Assembly (NCBI GenBank): GCA_000306725.1
Contig: CP003083.1
Span: 1,674,001 to 1,738,000, forward strand
Source of the DNA: Methanolobus psychrophilus R15
Lineage (GTDB): Archaea; Halobacteriota; Methanosarcinia; Methanosarcinales; Methanosarcinaceae
Direction of reading: 5' to 3'
DNA: 64,000 nt
Shown: positions 7,435 through 17,493 of the stretch, in pieces
Layout of the letters: every line of letters begins with the position of its first letter
Numbering within the stretch: position 1 is the first letter of the stretch
The notes under the pieces: model-generated
The model's input: only the letters and a program-made list of their open reading frames with translations
Told to the model about the DNA's origin: nothing
The model's database searches: none
Made by a program: the position numbers and the translations under genes

Positions 7435-8388
7435 GTTGGTCGATCCCCAGCGGATGTGCACCGGACCGTCAAGGTGCCAGGTTGCATTGCTCATCACAAA
7501 GGCATTGAGGTGGGTTGCGATATCAACGATAGCAGTCTCTTCTATGCCTCCGGCATAGCCACCGAAGATGGGCATCTGCTCATCCATGATGATATTACTG
7601 TTACCCTGATAGTGTGCCATCACACTTATTGCATCGAGGTCGATCTTGAGCTCATTGAGCTGTGAGACCTCGTGGCTGTCACTGCAGATCATGCCACCGG
7701 CACAGTCAGCAGAGATATTTCCCTGAGCGGACAGGGAAGTCTCCGGTCCCTATATGCCCATGCCAGGTCTGCCGGCGATAGCGCATGCAGTCTTGATAAG
7801 CCTTGCCTCGGTCTTGGCTGCAAGGATCTCGTAGGGACTCTTGGGTATTGTCGGGTTGATCTCGTAGGGGCTCTTGGGTATTGTCGGTTTTCCGCGCACT
7901 GTCATCATTACACCGTTGACAATGGTGTCTACTTCCTTCTCAAGTGCGTAGCTCATGTGAACCGGCATGAACATGTCTTCTGATATTGGGGAACCTGTCG
8001 GACCGCCCTGAATTATGGGCTTGCGCTTATCGCCGACCTTTCTCTTGCGGACGTTTACAGCATCCCTGCCAGTACCCAGCACGAACTCCTTCTGGACATT
8101 GTTGATAGCATCCCATATCTCGTCCTCGGTGTATTTTACTACACGGCTTGTATCGGTACAGAAGATACCGCATTCAAGCAGCATGTCAAAACCGGCCTTG
8201 AACAGTTTCTCCATCATGTCCTTGTCGGTGGGAACGAACTCGCCCTTGAAGTCGATACCGTACTTCTGCTTGAGCTCCATTGACTTCATTGGAATGGTCA
8301 TGAGGTCCCAGTCATCCTGGGACATTTTCTCTCCCTTCTTTGCACGGTCATAGAACTCGTAGCAATCAACTGATTTTCTGAATGTCAT
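7435..8388 (-). pseudogene. mtmB: mtmB segment C: codons 1-307 of monomethylamine methyltransferase with amber codon and internal duplication
   Basis: Begins with the native start MTFRKSVDCYEFYDRAKKGE at 8388 and runs through TAG at 7750-7752 to HIRWGSTN, where the frame breaks and translation would end at 7186. An 11-codon tandem repeat places the amber at codon 213; removing it puts it at codon 202, the family position. The mtmB start is 12 bp after mtmC, the normal mtmCB order. Segments A and C overlap for codons 111-307 and differ at several residues (for example ICSDSHEV against ISSDSHEL). This looks like the 5' part of one mtmB copy fused to the 3' part of another. Confidence 0.9.
7825..7890. 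repeat. 33-bp tandem duplication inside mtmB segment C
   Basis: Two adjacent 33-bp units (7825-7857 and 7858-7890), about 91% alike, repeat the codons for NPTIPKSPYEI. The length is a multiple of three, so the frame is kept, but the 11 extra residues lie close to the active-site pyrrolysine. Confidence 0.9.
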
Positions 8389-8400
8389 TTTGAAGCCTCC

Positions 8401-9051
8401 TTATTTCATCAGTCCCAGTGCGACACGTGCTGCATCTGCTGCATTCTCTGCTGTTGCGTCAGCTCCGATCTCTGCGATCCATTTCTGGGATACAGGTGCA
8501 CCACCGAACATTATTTTGACGGAGTCTCTAAGACCTTCTTCCTTGAGTATTTCTACTGTGTCCTTCTGTCCGAGCATGGAAGTTGTCATGAGAGCAGATC
8601 CTGCGAGAAGTAATTTTGAGCCTTTGTTCTTCTTGATCTCTTCCACAAGCGTGTCATTGGATACATCGACGCCCAGATCGATGATCTTGAAGCCGTTTGC
8701 ACCGAGCATTGTTGATACAAGGCGATGACCAATGTCGTGAATGTCGCCTTCCTGAACAAAAGTGATGGCAGTTCCAACACCTTCGCCGGCTTTCTCTTTT
8801 GCCAGCTCCGGAGTGAGGATTTCCATTGCAGAGTTCATGGCTTTTGCAGACATCATGATCTGAGGAAGGTAGATCTCTGCTGCCTCGAACTTGTCACCAA
8901 TTATCTTCATTCCGACTGCAAGGCCACCGTCTATAGCCTCGACTGCCGATATGCCTGCAGCGAGGGCTGCTTTTGTAGCCTCTACAGTACCGTTGATGTC
9001 CTGCTTGACTATTGAGTCTCTAAGTTTGTCTAAGATTTCATTCTTTCCCAT
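8401..9051 (-). CDS. mtmC: Monomethylamine corrinoid protein MtmC
   Basis: A 216-residue methyl carrier accepting the methyl group of monomethylamine from MtmB and giving it to MtbA. The helical cap (about 1-90) is followed by the B12-binding domain with DIHDIGH, His105 being the cobalt ligand, and the loop SALMTTSML. The glutamine-rich entry strand ITFVQEGD differs from the MtbC-like proteins ([10 protein letters not shown]), supporting a separate isoform. An AAGGTGA ribosome site precedes the start at 9051 and a TATA-like block lies at about 9076-9096, so the leader is short. It heads the mtmCB operon and is divergent from the Msr-like regulators. Confidence 0.93.
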   Translation of the reverse strand: MGKNEILDKLRDSIVKQDINGTVEATKAALAAGISAVEAIDGGLAVGMKIIGDKFEAAEIYLPQIMMSAKAMNSAMEILTPELAKEKAGEGVGTAITFVQEGDIHDIGHRLVSTMLGANGFKIIDLGVDVSNDTLVEEIKKNKGSKLLLAGSALMTTSMLGQKDTVEILKEEGLRDSVKIMFGGAPVSQKWIAEIGADATAENAADAARVALGLMK

Positions 9052-9513
9052 TTGGTCACCTTATATTTTTTATTGCATAGTATATTTAAATATAGTTACA
9101 ACTAACCAGTGATATTTCCCTTGAAAACAAAGTTCTGCCAAGGTTTTTCAGCGGATAGCTGTTCTTAAATATTGCAATGCACCGGTGACATATAGCCTGA
9201 TTCATTCCGATTCTGCACGAACTTAGTTACATATCCTTTAGTACAGGACAATGACATACATGCGCGACCGGAAGGTTTCAGCATATTTGTTGGCTACCTT
9301 GTGATATGCATATGGTGCATGACTTGTCACCTGCCTTGTGAATTGTAAGTACCCATGTGAATCTGCCAGTAAATTAAATTAATATAAGTCCAGTCCAAAC
9401 TGGTTTAATGAATAGGATATTGTAAACAGATATTCCAACCAATGGTTTAATGTAACCAATGGTCAAAAGTGCTAATAACCTAATGTCAGCACATTGATCA
9501 GGATAATAGCAGT
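9052..9513. promoter_or_regulatory. Divergent control region between mtmC and the Msr-like regulators
   Basis: No gene seen in these 462 bases. Near the mtmC side, TTTAAATATA-like sequence at about 9076-9096 is a likely mtmC TATA box. A second AT-rich block (TTAAATATTGC) lies near 9165. Towards the regulator gene, the near-palindrome ACCAATGGT occurs twice (9438-9446 and 9455-9463), 17 bp apart, and the related CAAACTGGTTTAATG lies near 9397-9411. A TATA-like AATTAATATAAG occurs at about 9375-9386. The middle has no recognisable element. Confidence 0.5.
9438..9463. promoter_or_regulatory. Paired ACCAATGGT boxes upstream of the first Msr-like gene
   Basis: Two copies of the symmetric nonamer ACCAATGGT, each preceded by A, with 17 bp between their starts (about 1.6 helical turns). 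The neighbouring TTTAATG word also recurs. Candidate operator for one of the adjacent winged-helix regulators; not tested. Confidence 0.45.
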
Positions 9514-10296
9514 ATGAAAACATCGCTTGTCAATACCGTATGGTTTTCTGAAAAAAGAAAAAACCTCCTATTACTACTCATTGAGGGAACACGTGATATT
9601 GAGCAGATCAAGAAATCACTTAATGTTACAGCCCGGGCCATAATGCCTCAGATCAAGCTGCTCAAACAGCAGCATCTTATAAAGCAGGCTGGGGACAGCT
9701 ATAGTTTAACAACTGCAGGAGAGATCATTGTTAAGAGTATGTCACCGCTTTTGGAGACATCAAGGATCATAGAAGAGAACAAAGATTTCTGGACCACTCG
9801 CAGCTATGATGCAATACCTTCTCATCTTTTCAGCCGTCTAAGGGAAGTTGGCCATTACTTTTTGATAGAGCCGGATATTAATCACCTGTTCGAGCTTCCA
9901 AGAGAATTCACAGAAAATATACCCAAATCAAAACAAATAATGACATTTGCTTCATATCTCCATCCGGCTTTTCCTTCTCTCTATTCAGGAGTTTCAGACT
10001 CAGTAGCTGACATTTCATTATTTCTAACCTTGCCTGCTTTTGAAAAACTTAAGAAAGAGCATACTGCAGATTATACCAAACTGATGAGATCCGATAGTGC
10101 AAGGATATTTCTTTTTTACGATAATATAAAACTGCCGATGATCACAGTGACTGACTGGTTCAGCTATATCTGTCTTTTCAACGAAGAAGGAAGATATGAT
10201 CACAGGGACATAATCAGTTTTGATGAAAGCGCTCTGAAATGGTGCCAGGATTTTTTTGAATTCTACAGGAACAAGTCAAAGGAAGTGTTGCAATAA
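9514..10296 (+). CDS. Msr-like winged-helix regulator (DUF1724-type C-terminal domain)
   Basis: A 260-residue transcription regulator. Residues about 8-75 form an ArsR-like winged helix (WFSEKRKNLLLLLIEGTRDI ... TTAGEIIVKSM). The rest matches the C-terminal domain found in the methanogen Msr regulators, with the ending YDHRDIISFDESALKWCQDF typical of that family. Msr proteins control methyltransferase operons in Methanosarcina, so control of mtmCB or pyl is likely from the divergent location. A second, clearly paralogous gene follows 51 bp downstream. Ligand unknown. Confidence 0.82.
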   Translation: MKTSLVNTVWFSEKRKNLLLLLIEGTRDIEQIKKSLNVTARAIMPQIKLLKQQHLIKQAGDSYSLTTAGEIIVKSMSPLLETSRIIEENKDFWTTRSYDAIPSHLFSRLREVGHYFLIEPDINHLFELPREFTENIPKSKQIMTFASYLHPAFPSLYSGVSDSVADISLFLTLPAFEKLKKEHTADYTKLMRSDSARIFLFYDNIKLPMITVTDWFSYICLFNEEGRYDHRDIISFDESALKWCQDFFEFYRNKSKEVLQ

Positions 10297-10347
10297 TAGA
10301 TTATCATATAGAACTATTTGCATACATAAAGCCCCAGGGGAGATAAA

Positions 10348-11139
10348 ATGGAATCATCTTTAATGAATGCAGTATGGTTCTCTGACAAAAGAAGGAAGTT
10401 GCTGTTATTCTTGCTGGAAGGCAAAAAGGATCCTGAAGAAATAAAAAATGCCTTTGAGGTCTCATGGCGCTCATTGATACTTCCTCTTAAAGAACTCAAA
10501 GAAGAGGAACTCATAATTAACCATAATGGGAGTTATGAACTGTCCGGCATCGGTAAAATGCTGGCAGAGAACGTAAAACCTATTGACAGAATATTGAATC
10601 TATTTGAAGGGAACACTGGTTACTGGACAGAACGCGACTTCAAAGAGATCCCTCAGTATTTGCTGGACCGTATCGGAGAAATAGAAAATTATACTATAAT
10701 TGAGCCTGACCTGAACAACATGTTCGAGCCAACAGAACGGTTCCTTCGGTCACTTCACATGTCCAGGCATATAAATGCTGTTTTTTCTATATATCATCCG
10801 CTATATCCGGCACTCTACTGCCAGCTTGCTAAAAAAGGAATTCCTATGTCGCTGGTCCTTACAGGACCCGTACTCCAGAGAATGCGTGAGGATTGTAAGG
10901 AAGATACGGAAAATATCCGGCAGCTTAAAAACACAAGATCTTTCCTCTATAACAATGAGATGGTCCCACCATCGTTTGTGATTACTGATAATATGCTTCT
11001 TATCAGTTTTTTTACTAAAAGCAGACGGTATGATCACAGGGACGTAATGAGTTTTGCAAAGAGTTCTCTTGAATGGGGTGAGCATCTTTTTGATCATTAT
11101 AGAAGTATTTCCCAAGAATTGCCTGAACTTTTGTACTAG
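10348..11139 (+). CDS. Second Msr-like winged-helix regulator
   Basis: A 263-residue paralogue of the preceding gene with the same winged-helix start (NAVWFSDKRRKLLLFLLEGK) and the same C-terminal signature (YDHRDVMSFAKSSLEWGEHL). The two proteins share length and motif order but are clearly diverged in the middle, suggesting different ligands or promoters. An AGGGGAG ribosome site precedes the ATG. Probably co-transcribed with the first regulator; tandem Msr genes next to methyltransferase operons are known in Methanosarcina. Confidence 0.82.
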   Translation: MESSLMNAVWFSDKRRKLLLFLLEGKKDPEEIKNAFEVSWRSLILPLKELKEEELIINHNGSYELSGIGKMLAENVKPIDRILNLFEGNTGYWTERDFKEIPQYLLDRIGEIENYTIIEPDLNNMFEPTERFLRSLHMSRHINAVFSIYHPLYPALYCQLAKKGIPMSLVLTGPVLQRMREDCKEDTENIRQLKNTRSFLYNNEMVPPSFVITDNMLLISFFTKSRRYDHRDVMSFAKSSLEWGEHLFDHYRSISQELPELLY

Positions 11140-11192
11140 CTATCATTAATCCGGTCTCACCCTCTAAGGACCATTGGATTAAGGATGTGTAA

Positions 11193-14051
11193 ATGCAACC
11201 AAAAGAACTGTCAATCAAAGCCAAACTGATCGCATATATAGTGATAGGTGTGTTCCTGGTGCTTGCCGCATCAACAGCCGTAAGCATCTCAACAGTAACC
11301 ACACAGCAACGGGAACTGGCATATCTGCAATCGGTAGAAATGGCGAGGGATTACGCAAACCAGTTTGACGGGGATATGAAGGCCAATGAGGCTATTGCAA
11401 ACACTCTTGCAAAAACAATGGAGCAATATAATTCTGCAGATCGGGAGGAAGTTAACAATATACTTAAAAATGTCATGGTTGAGAACCCTAGTCTTACAGG
11501 AGTATATGTAGGGTATGAACCAAATGCTTTTGATGGAAGGGACAGTGAATATGTCAATGCCGAAGGCCATGATCAAACGGGCAGGTTCCTCCCTTACTGG
11601 AATAATATTCAGGGTTCTTTAAGTGTTGAACCCCTTGTTTTTTACGATGAGTTCGATTACTATCAACTGCCAAAGAAGACGCAAACTGATCTTGTAACTG
11701 AACCTTATTTCTATCAAGGCATTTTCATGGTAAGTTTTGATTCACCCATAATCAAGAACGGGGAATTCATAGGTATTGCCGGGGTCGATGTATCACTGGA
11801 CTATATTGATGATGTTGTGGGTGACATTAGAGCCTTTGAAACAGGCTATGCTTTTGTGACCGGCAATACAGGTATCCTTGTATCACATCCTGAATACAAG
11901 GAAGGGATTGGCTCACAGACACTTTATGATTTCGGAGTACCTGAGATATCAGAAGCTGCCGATAATATAAGGCATGGTAGAGGAGGGAGTGTGGAAACTA
12001 TCGACCCTTCCACAGGCAAGGAAATAATCATGTTCTACGAGCCTGTCAAAACCGGTAACTACTCTTTCTTGCTTGTTGTCCCAAAAGAAGAAATGTTTGC
12101 AGGCGTCACAAGTCTCAGAAATAAACTGATAATCATATCAGCTATCTCGATTTGTTTTATGGCTGTGGTATCCTATCTTATAGCCGTGTCGATAACTTCC
12201 CCTATCAATGAGATTGTTTATAACTTCAGGCAGATAGCCGGGGATGCCGTGAACGGGAAGCTGGACATCAGAGCAGATACAAAAGTACAGAGGGATTTCA
12301 AGGAGATACCGTTGGGACTCAACGAAATACTTGAAGCTGTGATAGCTCCGATACGTGAGACTGTAAGGGTGACAAATGCTCTTGCCAAGGGGGAACTTGA
12401 GACACGCACGGAGCTGGAGTTGAAAGGAGAGTTCAAGGAGCTGGGAGATACTCTGGACAATTTTGCGGAATCACTCAACAATATCATTGCCGACTCAAAC
12501 AGCGTACTTACTTCGATACAGAACAATAATTTCTCCCGCAGTGTGTGGATACATGGGGAAGGGGACTTCAAGATCCTGACAGACGGGATAGAAGAAACAA
12601 GACATTCTCTGAATGCGGCTATCACCGAGCAGAAAAAAGCTGAGAAGGCTCTAAGGGATTCGGAGAAAAAGTTCAGGACACTGTTCGAAAGTCCCAATGA
12701 TGCGATATACCTGCATGATCTGGACGGCAAGTTCCTTGAAGTGAATGATATTGCATGTGAAAGAATGGGATATGCATATGAAGATTTCCTTAAAATGACA
12801 TATATGGATATCGATAGTCACTATCCAGGCAGGCAGATAATAAAGGTCATCAGAGAGCTTTGCAAGTCTAAGAGCAACCTGCTGGAAACAGTCCATGTCA
12901 GAAAGGACGGGTTTACTTTCCCGGTAGAACTGAGCAGCAGGATAATTAAATATGAAGGCACTACTGCCATTATCACTATCGCACGTGATATCAGCAAGCG
13001 AAAACAGACCGAGAAGGAGCTGAAGAAGTATGCTGAAGACCTTAAGCACTCCAATGAGCTAAAGGAAGAAATGGAAAGTATCATCAATCACAGCCCGGTA
13101 ATAGTCTTTAAATGGAGACCTGAAAAGGACTGGCCTGTAGAGTTCGTGTCCAGCAACGTCACTCAGCTTGGCTATACAGTGGATGACTTCACATCCAATC
13201 GGATCAAGTACGCTGATATCGTACATCCGGAAGATTCTGAAAGGACGCATCTTCATTTTCCCAGGTATTACCAGCATAAATCCAGCGATATCAACTGGGA
13301 ATACAGGATATTCACCAAATCCGGAGATATAAGATGGGTGGATGAGAGAACTTTTGTCAGACGCCATAACGAAGGTGATATTACGCTGCAAGGTATCATA
13401 CTTGATATCACAGAGCGTAAAAAAGCAGAAGAAGCTCTTTTACAGGCAGAGAAGGTACGTAAAAAGGAAATCCACCACCGTGTTAAGAACAACCTGCAGG
13501 TTATCTCAAGCCTGCTTTACCTGGCCTCTGAGAACTTCAAAGACCAGAATGTGATAGAAGCTTTCATGGACAGCCGCAACAGAGTCAGATCAATGGCCCT
13601 GATACATGAGGAACTGTACCAGTCAAAGGATATGACAAGTATCGATTTTGCTGATTATACCCAGAACCTGCTGGAATATCTCTCTAAATCCTACAGGATA
13701 GATAATAGGGATATTACTCTCGAATCTAATATTGAGAATGTCTATCTGGGAGTTGATACTGCAGTGCCGCTTGGAATGGTCATCAATGAATTGGTTTCCA
13801 ATTCCATGAAGCACGCTTTCCAGAACGGTGCACACGGAAGGATCAGTGTTGATCTCAGTATCCAGAACACTACTCTCATACTGAAGGTAAAGGATAATGG
13901 AATTGGTCTTCCTCCTGAAATAGATTTCAGGAAAACTGAATCATTGGGTCTGCAACTTGTTACTACTCTTGTGGACCAGATAGATGGCACTATTGAACTT
14001 AATGCAAGCGATGGAACTGAGTTTCTTATAAGGTTCGAAGAAGCGAAATAG
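11193..14051 (+). CDS. Membrane sensor histidine kinase: Cache, HAMP, two PAS, HisKA_2/HATPase
   Basis: A 952-residue transmembrane kinase. Helix 1 (about 12-33) and helix 2 (about 309-333) enclose an extracellular double-Cache sensor containing VDVSLDYIDDVVGDIRAFET and GYAFVTGNTGILVSHPE. HAMP-like linkers follow at 335-450, then PAS domains at about 485-605 and 635-755. The kinase is of the HisKA_2 type: the phospho-acceptor is in EIHHRVKNNLQVISS near residue 760, and the ATP site shows NELVSNSMKHAF near 865 and DNGIGLP near 900. The response regulator starts 10 bp downstream. Cache domains bind small molecules outside the cell; a methylated amine signal is a guess from the location. Confidence 0.9.
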   Translation: MQPKELSIKAKLIAYIVIGVFLVLAASTAVSISTVTTQQRELAYLQSVEMARDYANQFDGDMKANEAIANTLAKTMEQYNSADREEVNNILKNVMVENPSLTGVYVGYEPNAFDGRDSEYVNAEGHDQTGRFLPYWNNIQGSLSVEPLVFYDEFDYYQLPKKTQTDLVTEPYFYQGIFMVSFDSPIIKNGEFIGIAGVDVSLDYIDDVVGDIRAFETGYAFVTGNTGILVSHPEYKEGIGSQTLYDFGVPEISEAADNIRHGRGGSVETIDPSTGKEIIMFYEPVKTGNYSFLLVVPKEEMFAGVTSLRNKLIIISAISICFMAVVSYLIAVSITSPINEIVYNFRQIAGDAVNGKLDIRADTKVQRDFKEIPLGLNEILEAVIAPIRETVRVTNALAKGELETRTELELKGEFKELGDTLDNFAESLNNIIADSNSVLTSIQNNNFSRSVWIHGEGDFKILTDGIEETRHSLNAAITEQKKAEKALRDSEKKFRTLFESPNDAIYLHDLDGKFLEVNDIACERMGYAYEDFLKMTYMDIDSHYPGRQIIKVIRELCKSKSNLLETVHVRKDGFTFPVELSSRIIKYEGTTAIITIARDISKRKQTEKELKKYAEDLKHSNELKEEMESIINHSPVIVFKWRPEKDWPVEFVSSNVTQLGYTVDDFTSNRIKYADIVHPEDSERTHLHFPRYYQHKSSDINWEYRIFTKSGDIRWVDERTFVRRHNEGDITLQGIILDITERKKAEEALLQAEKVRKKEIHHRVKNNLQVISSLLYLASENFKDQNVIEAFMDSRNRVRSMALIHEELYQSKDMTSIDFADYTQNLLEYLSKSYRIDNRDITLESNIENVYLGVDTAVPLGMVINELVSNSMKHAFQNGAHGRISVDLSIQNTTLILKVKDNGIGLPPEIDFRKTESLGLQLVTTLVDQIDGTIELNASDGTEFLIRFEEAK

Positions 14052-14061
14052 AGGTGTAAAG

Positions 14062-14451
14062 ATGGATAACGCAAAGATCCTTGTTGTTGAGGATGAAAAT
14101 GTGGTGGCACTGGAAATAAAGAAAAGACTGACAAGGCTTGGCTATGTGGTGCCAAGCGTTGCAGCTTCTGGAAAAGAAGCTATCAGCAAGGCAAAGGGTT
14201 TTCTTCCGGACCTGATACTGATGGACATCCGTCTTAAAGGGGAGATGGATGGGATCGAAGCTGCACAGGAGATATGGACACAGCTAGGTATCCCGGTAAT
14301 CTATCTTACCGCTCATTCTGACGATGAGACATTAAAGAGGGCAAAGCAGACCAATCCTTATGGTTATGTGCTGAAACCTTTTGAGGAAGAGGATCTTCGG
14401 GCTGTAATCGAGGTGGCCCTTTACAGGCGTCAGAAGGAAAAGTGTGAATAA
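14062..14451 (+). CDS. Single-domain response regulator
   Basis: A 129-residue CheY-like receiver. Acidic pocket residues lie in VVEDENVV, the phospho-acceptor aspartate in DLILMDIRLKG near 52, then the conserved Thr in VIYLTAHSD and Lys in GYVLKPF. No DNA-binding output domain. It is translated from AGGTG after the kinase stop, so it is the cognate partner. Output may be through protein contact, possibly with the Msr-like regulators; inference. Confidence 0.9.
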   Translation: MDNAKILVVEDENVVALEIKKRLTRLGYVVPSVAASGKEAISKAKGFLPDLILMDIRLKGEMDGIEAAQEIWTQLGIPVIYLTAHSDDETLKRAKQTNPYGYVLKPFEEEDLRAVIEVALYRRQKEKCE

Positions 14452-16425
<1,974 letters not shown>

Positions 16426-16434
16426 GGTGATAGC

Positions 16435-17493
16435 TTGCTAAATAACATGACACAAAACGACCTGGACAAGTTTGCAGGGAAGGTACTGGAAGGGGCACAG
16501 CTCTCTGACGACGAACTCCGAGAGCTGCTCCGGATAAATGAGAATGAGCAGCTTGAAAAGCTTTTCTACTTATCGAGGAAGGTCAGGGATCACTTTTTCG
16601 GAAACAAGGTCTTCCTTTACAGCTTCGTTTATTTTTCCACCTACTGCAAGAACAAGTGCGCTTTCTGCTATTACAGGGCAAATCATGAGATAAACAGGTA
16701 TCGTCTGAGTATAGAAGAAGTGCGTAATATATGCCGTGCATTGAAAGGTGAGAGTATTCACATGGTTGACCTGACCATGGGAGAAGACCCTTACTTCCAT
16801 GAAAGACCTGAAAATTTTGTTGATGTCATAAAGGCAGTAAGGTCAGAACTGGACCTTCCCATTATGATATCTCCAGGAGTCATGGGAAATGAAGCGCTAA
16901 AGGAATTGCATGACAACGGCGCAAACTTCCTTGCCCTCTACCAGGAGACACACGACCCGGAACTCTACCGGAAACTGAGGGTCGGGCAGTCCTTTGAGGA
17001 CAGGGTCAATGCCCGTAAGTTCGCCAAGAGCATCGGTTACTGCGTTGAGGACGGGATACTTACCGGCGTCGGTAATGATATCGAATCGACCATCAGGTCA
17101 CTGAGAGGCATGGAAGCGAATACTCCAGATATGGTAAGGGTCATGACCTTCGTACCGCAGGAGGGCACGCCTCTTGAAAAGGTGAACCGCATATCAAGCA
17201 TAGAAGAGCTGAAAATAATAGCCGTTCTTAGACTTATGTTCCCGGACAGGCTCATACCTGCATCCCTTGACCTTGAAGGCATTCCGGGAATGGTACACAG
17301 GCTCAATGCCGGGGCAAATGTGGTAACATCAATAATACCTTCGGATTCCACGCTTGAAGGAGTCGTTAACTATGACAGAGGAGCAAAGGAGAGGCACAGG
17401 GATCCGAAAAGCGTTGTAGAGTGCCTGAAGAGCATGGGGATGGAACCTGCAAGCCAGGCCGATTTCAACAGGATAGTGGGGCTGGCAGCATGA
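16435..17493 (+). CDS. pylB: Pyrrolysine biosynthesis radical SAM enzyme, lysine to 3-methylornithine
   Basis: PylB isomerises L-lysine to (3R)-3-methyl-D-ornithine, the first step of pyrrolysine synthesis. This 352-residue protein shows the radical SAM cluster motif CX3CX2C as Cys71, Cys75 and Cys78 in YCKNKCAFCYY. The conserved MVDLTMGEDPYF and LYQETHDPELY stretches of the family are present. A TTG start at 16435 is favoured by GAGGTGAT five bases before it, overlapping the pylS stop; ATG four codons later is possible. Its TGA overlaps the pylC ATG by four bases. Confidence 0.95.
   Translation: MLNNMTQNDLDKFAGKVLEGAQLSDDELRELLRINENEQLEKLFYLSRKVRDHFFGNKVFLYSFVYFSTYCKNKCAFCYYRANHEINRYRLSIEEVRNICRALKGESIHMVDLTMGEDPYFHERPENFVDVIKAVRSELDLPIMISPGVMGNEALKELHDNGANFLALYQETHDPELYRKLRVGQSFEDRVNARKFAKSIGYCVEDGILTGVGNDIESTIRSLRGMEANTPDMVRVMTFVPQEGTPLEKVNRISSIEELKIIAVLRLMFPDRLIPASLDLEGIPGMVHRLNAGANVVTSIIPSDSTLEGVVNYDRGAKERHRDPKSVVECLKSMGMEPASQADFNRIVGLAA

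Noticed and set aside
7186-7692. 168-codon ORF that begins as MtmB and ends in a basic unrelated sequence
   Set aside because: The tail (from GSTNQPDNPQ) is the mtmB segment B and A sequence read out of frame; no independent gene.
7029-7752. In-frame TAG codons in mtmB taken as nonsense mutations
   Set aside because: They lie exactly at the family pyrrolysine site (GRPGMGI-TAG-GPETSLS) and pyl genes are present, so amber is sense here. The real defect is the rearrangement.
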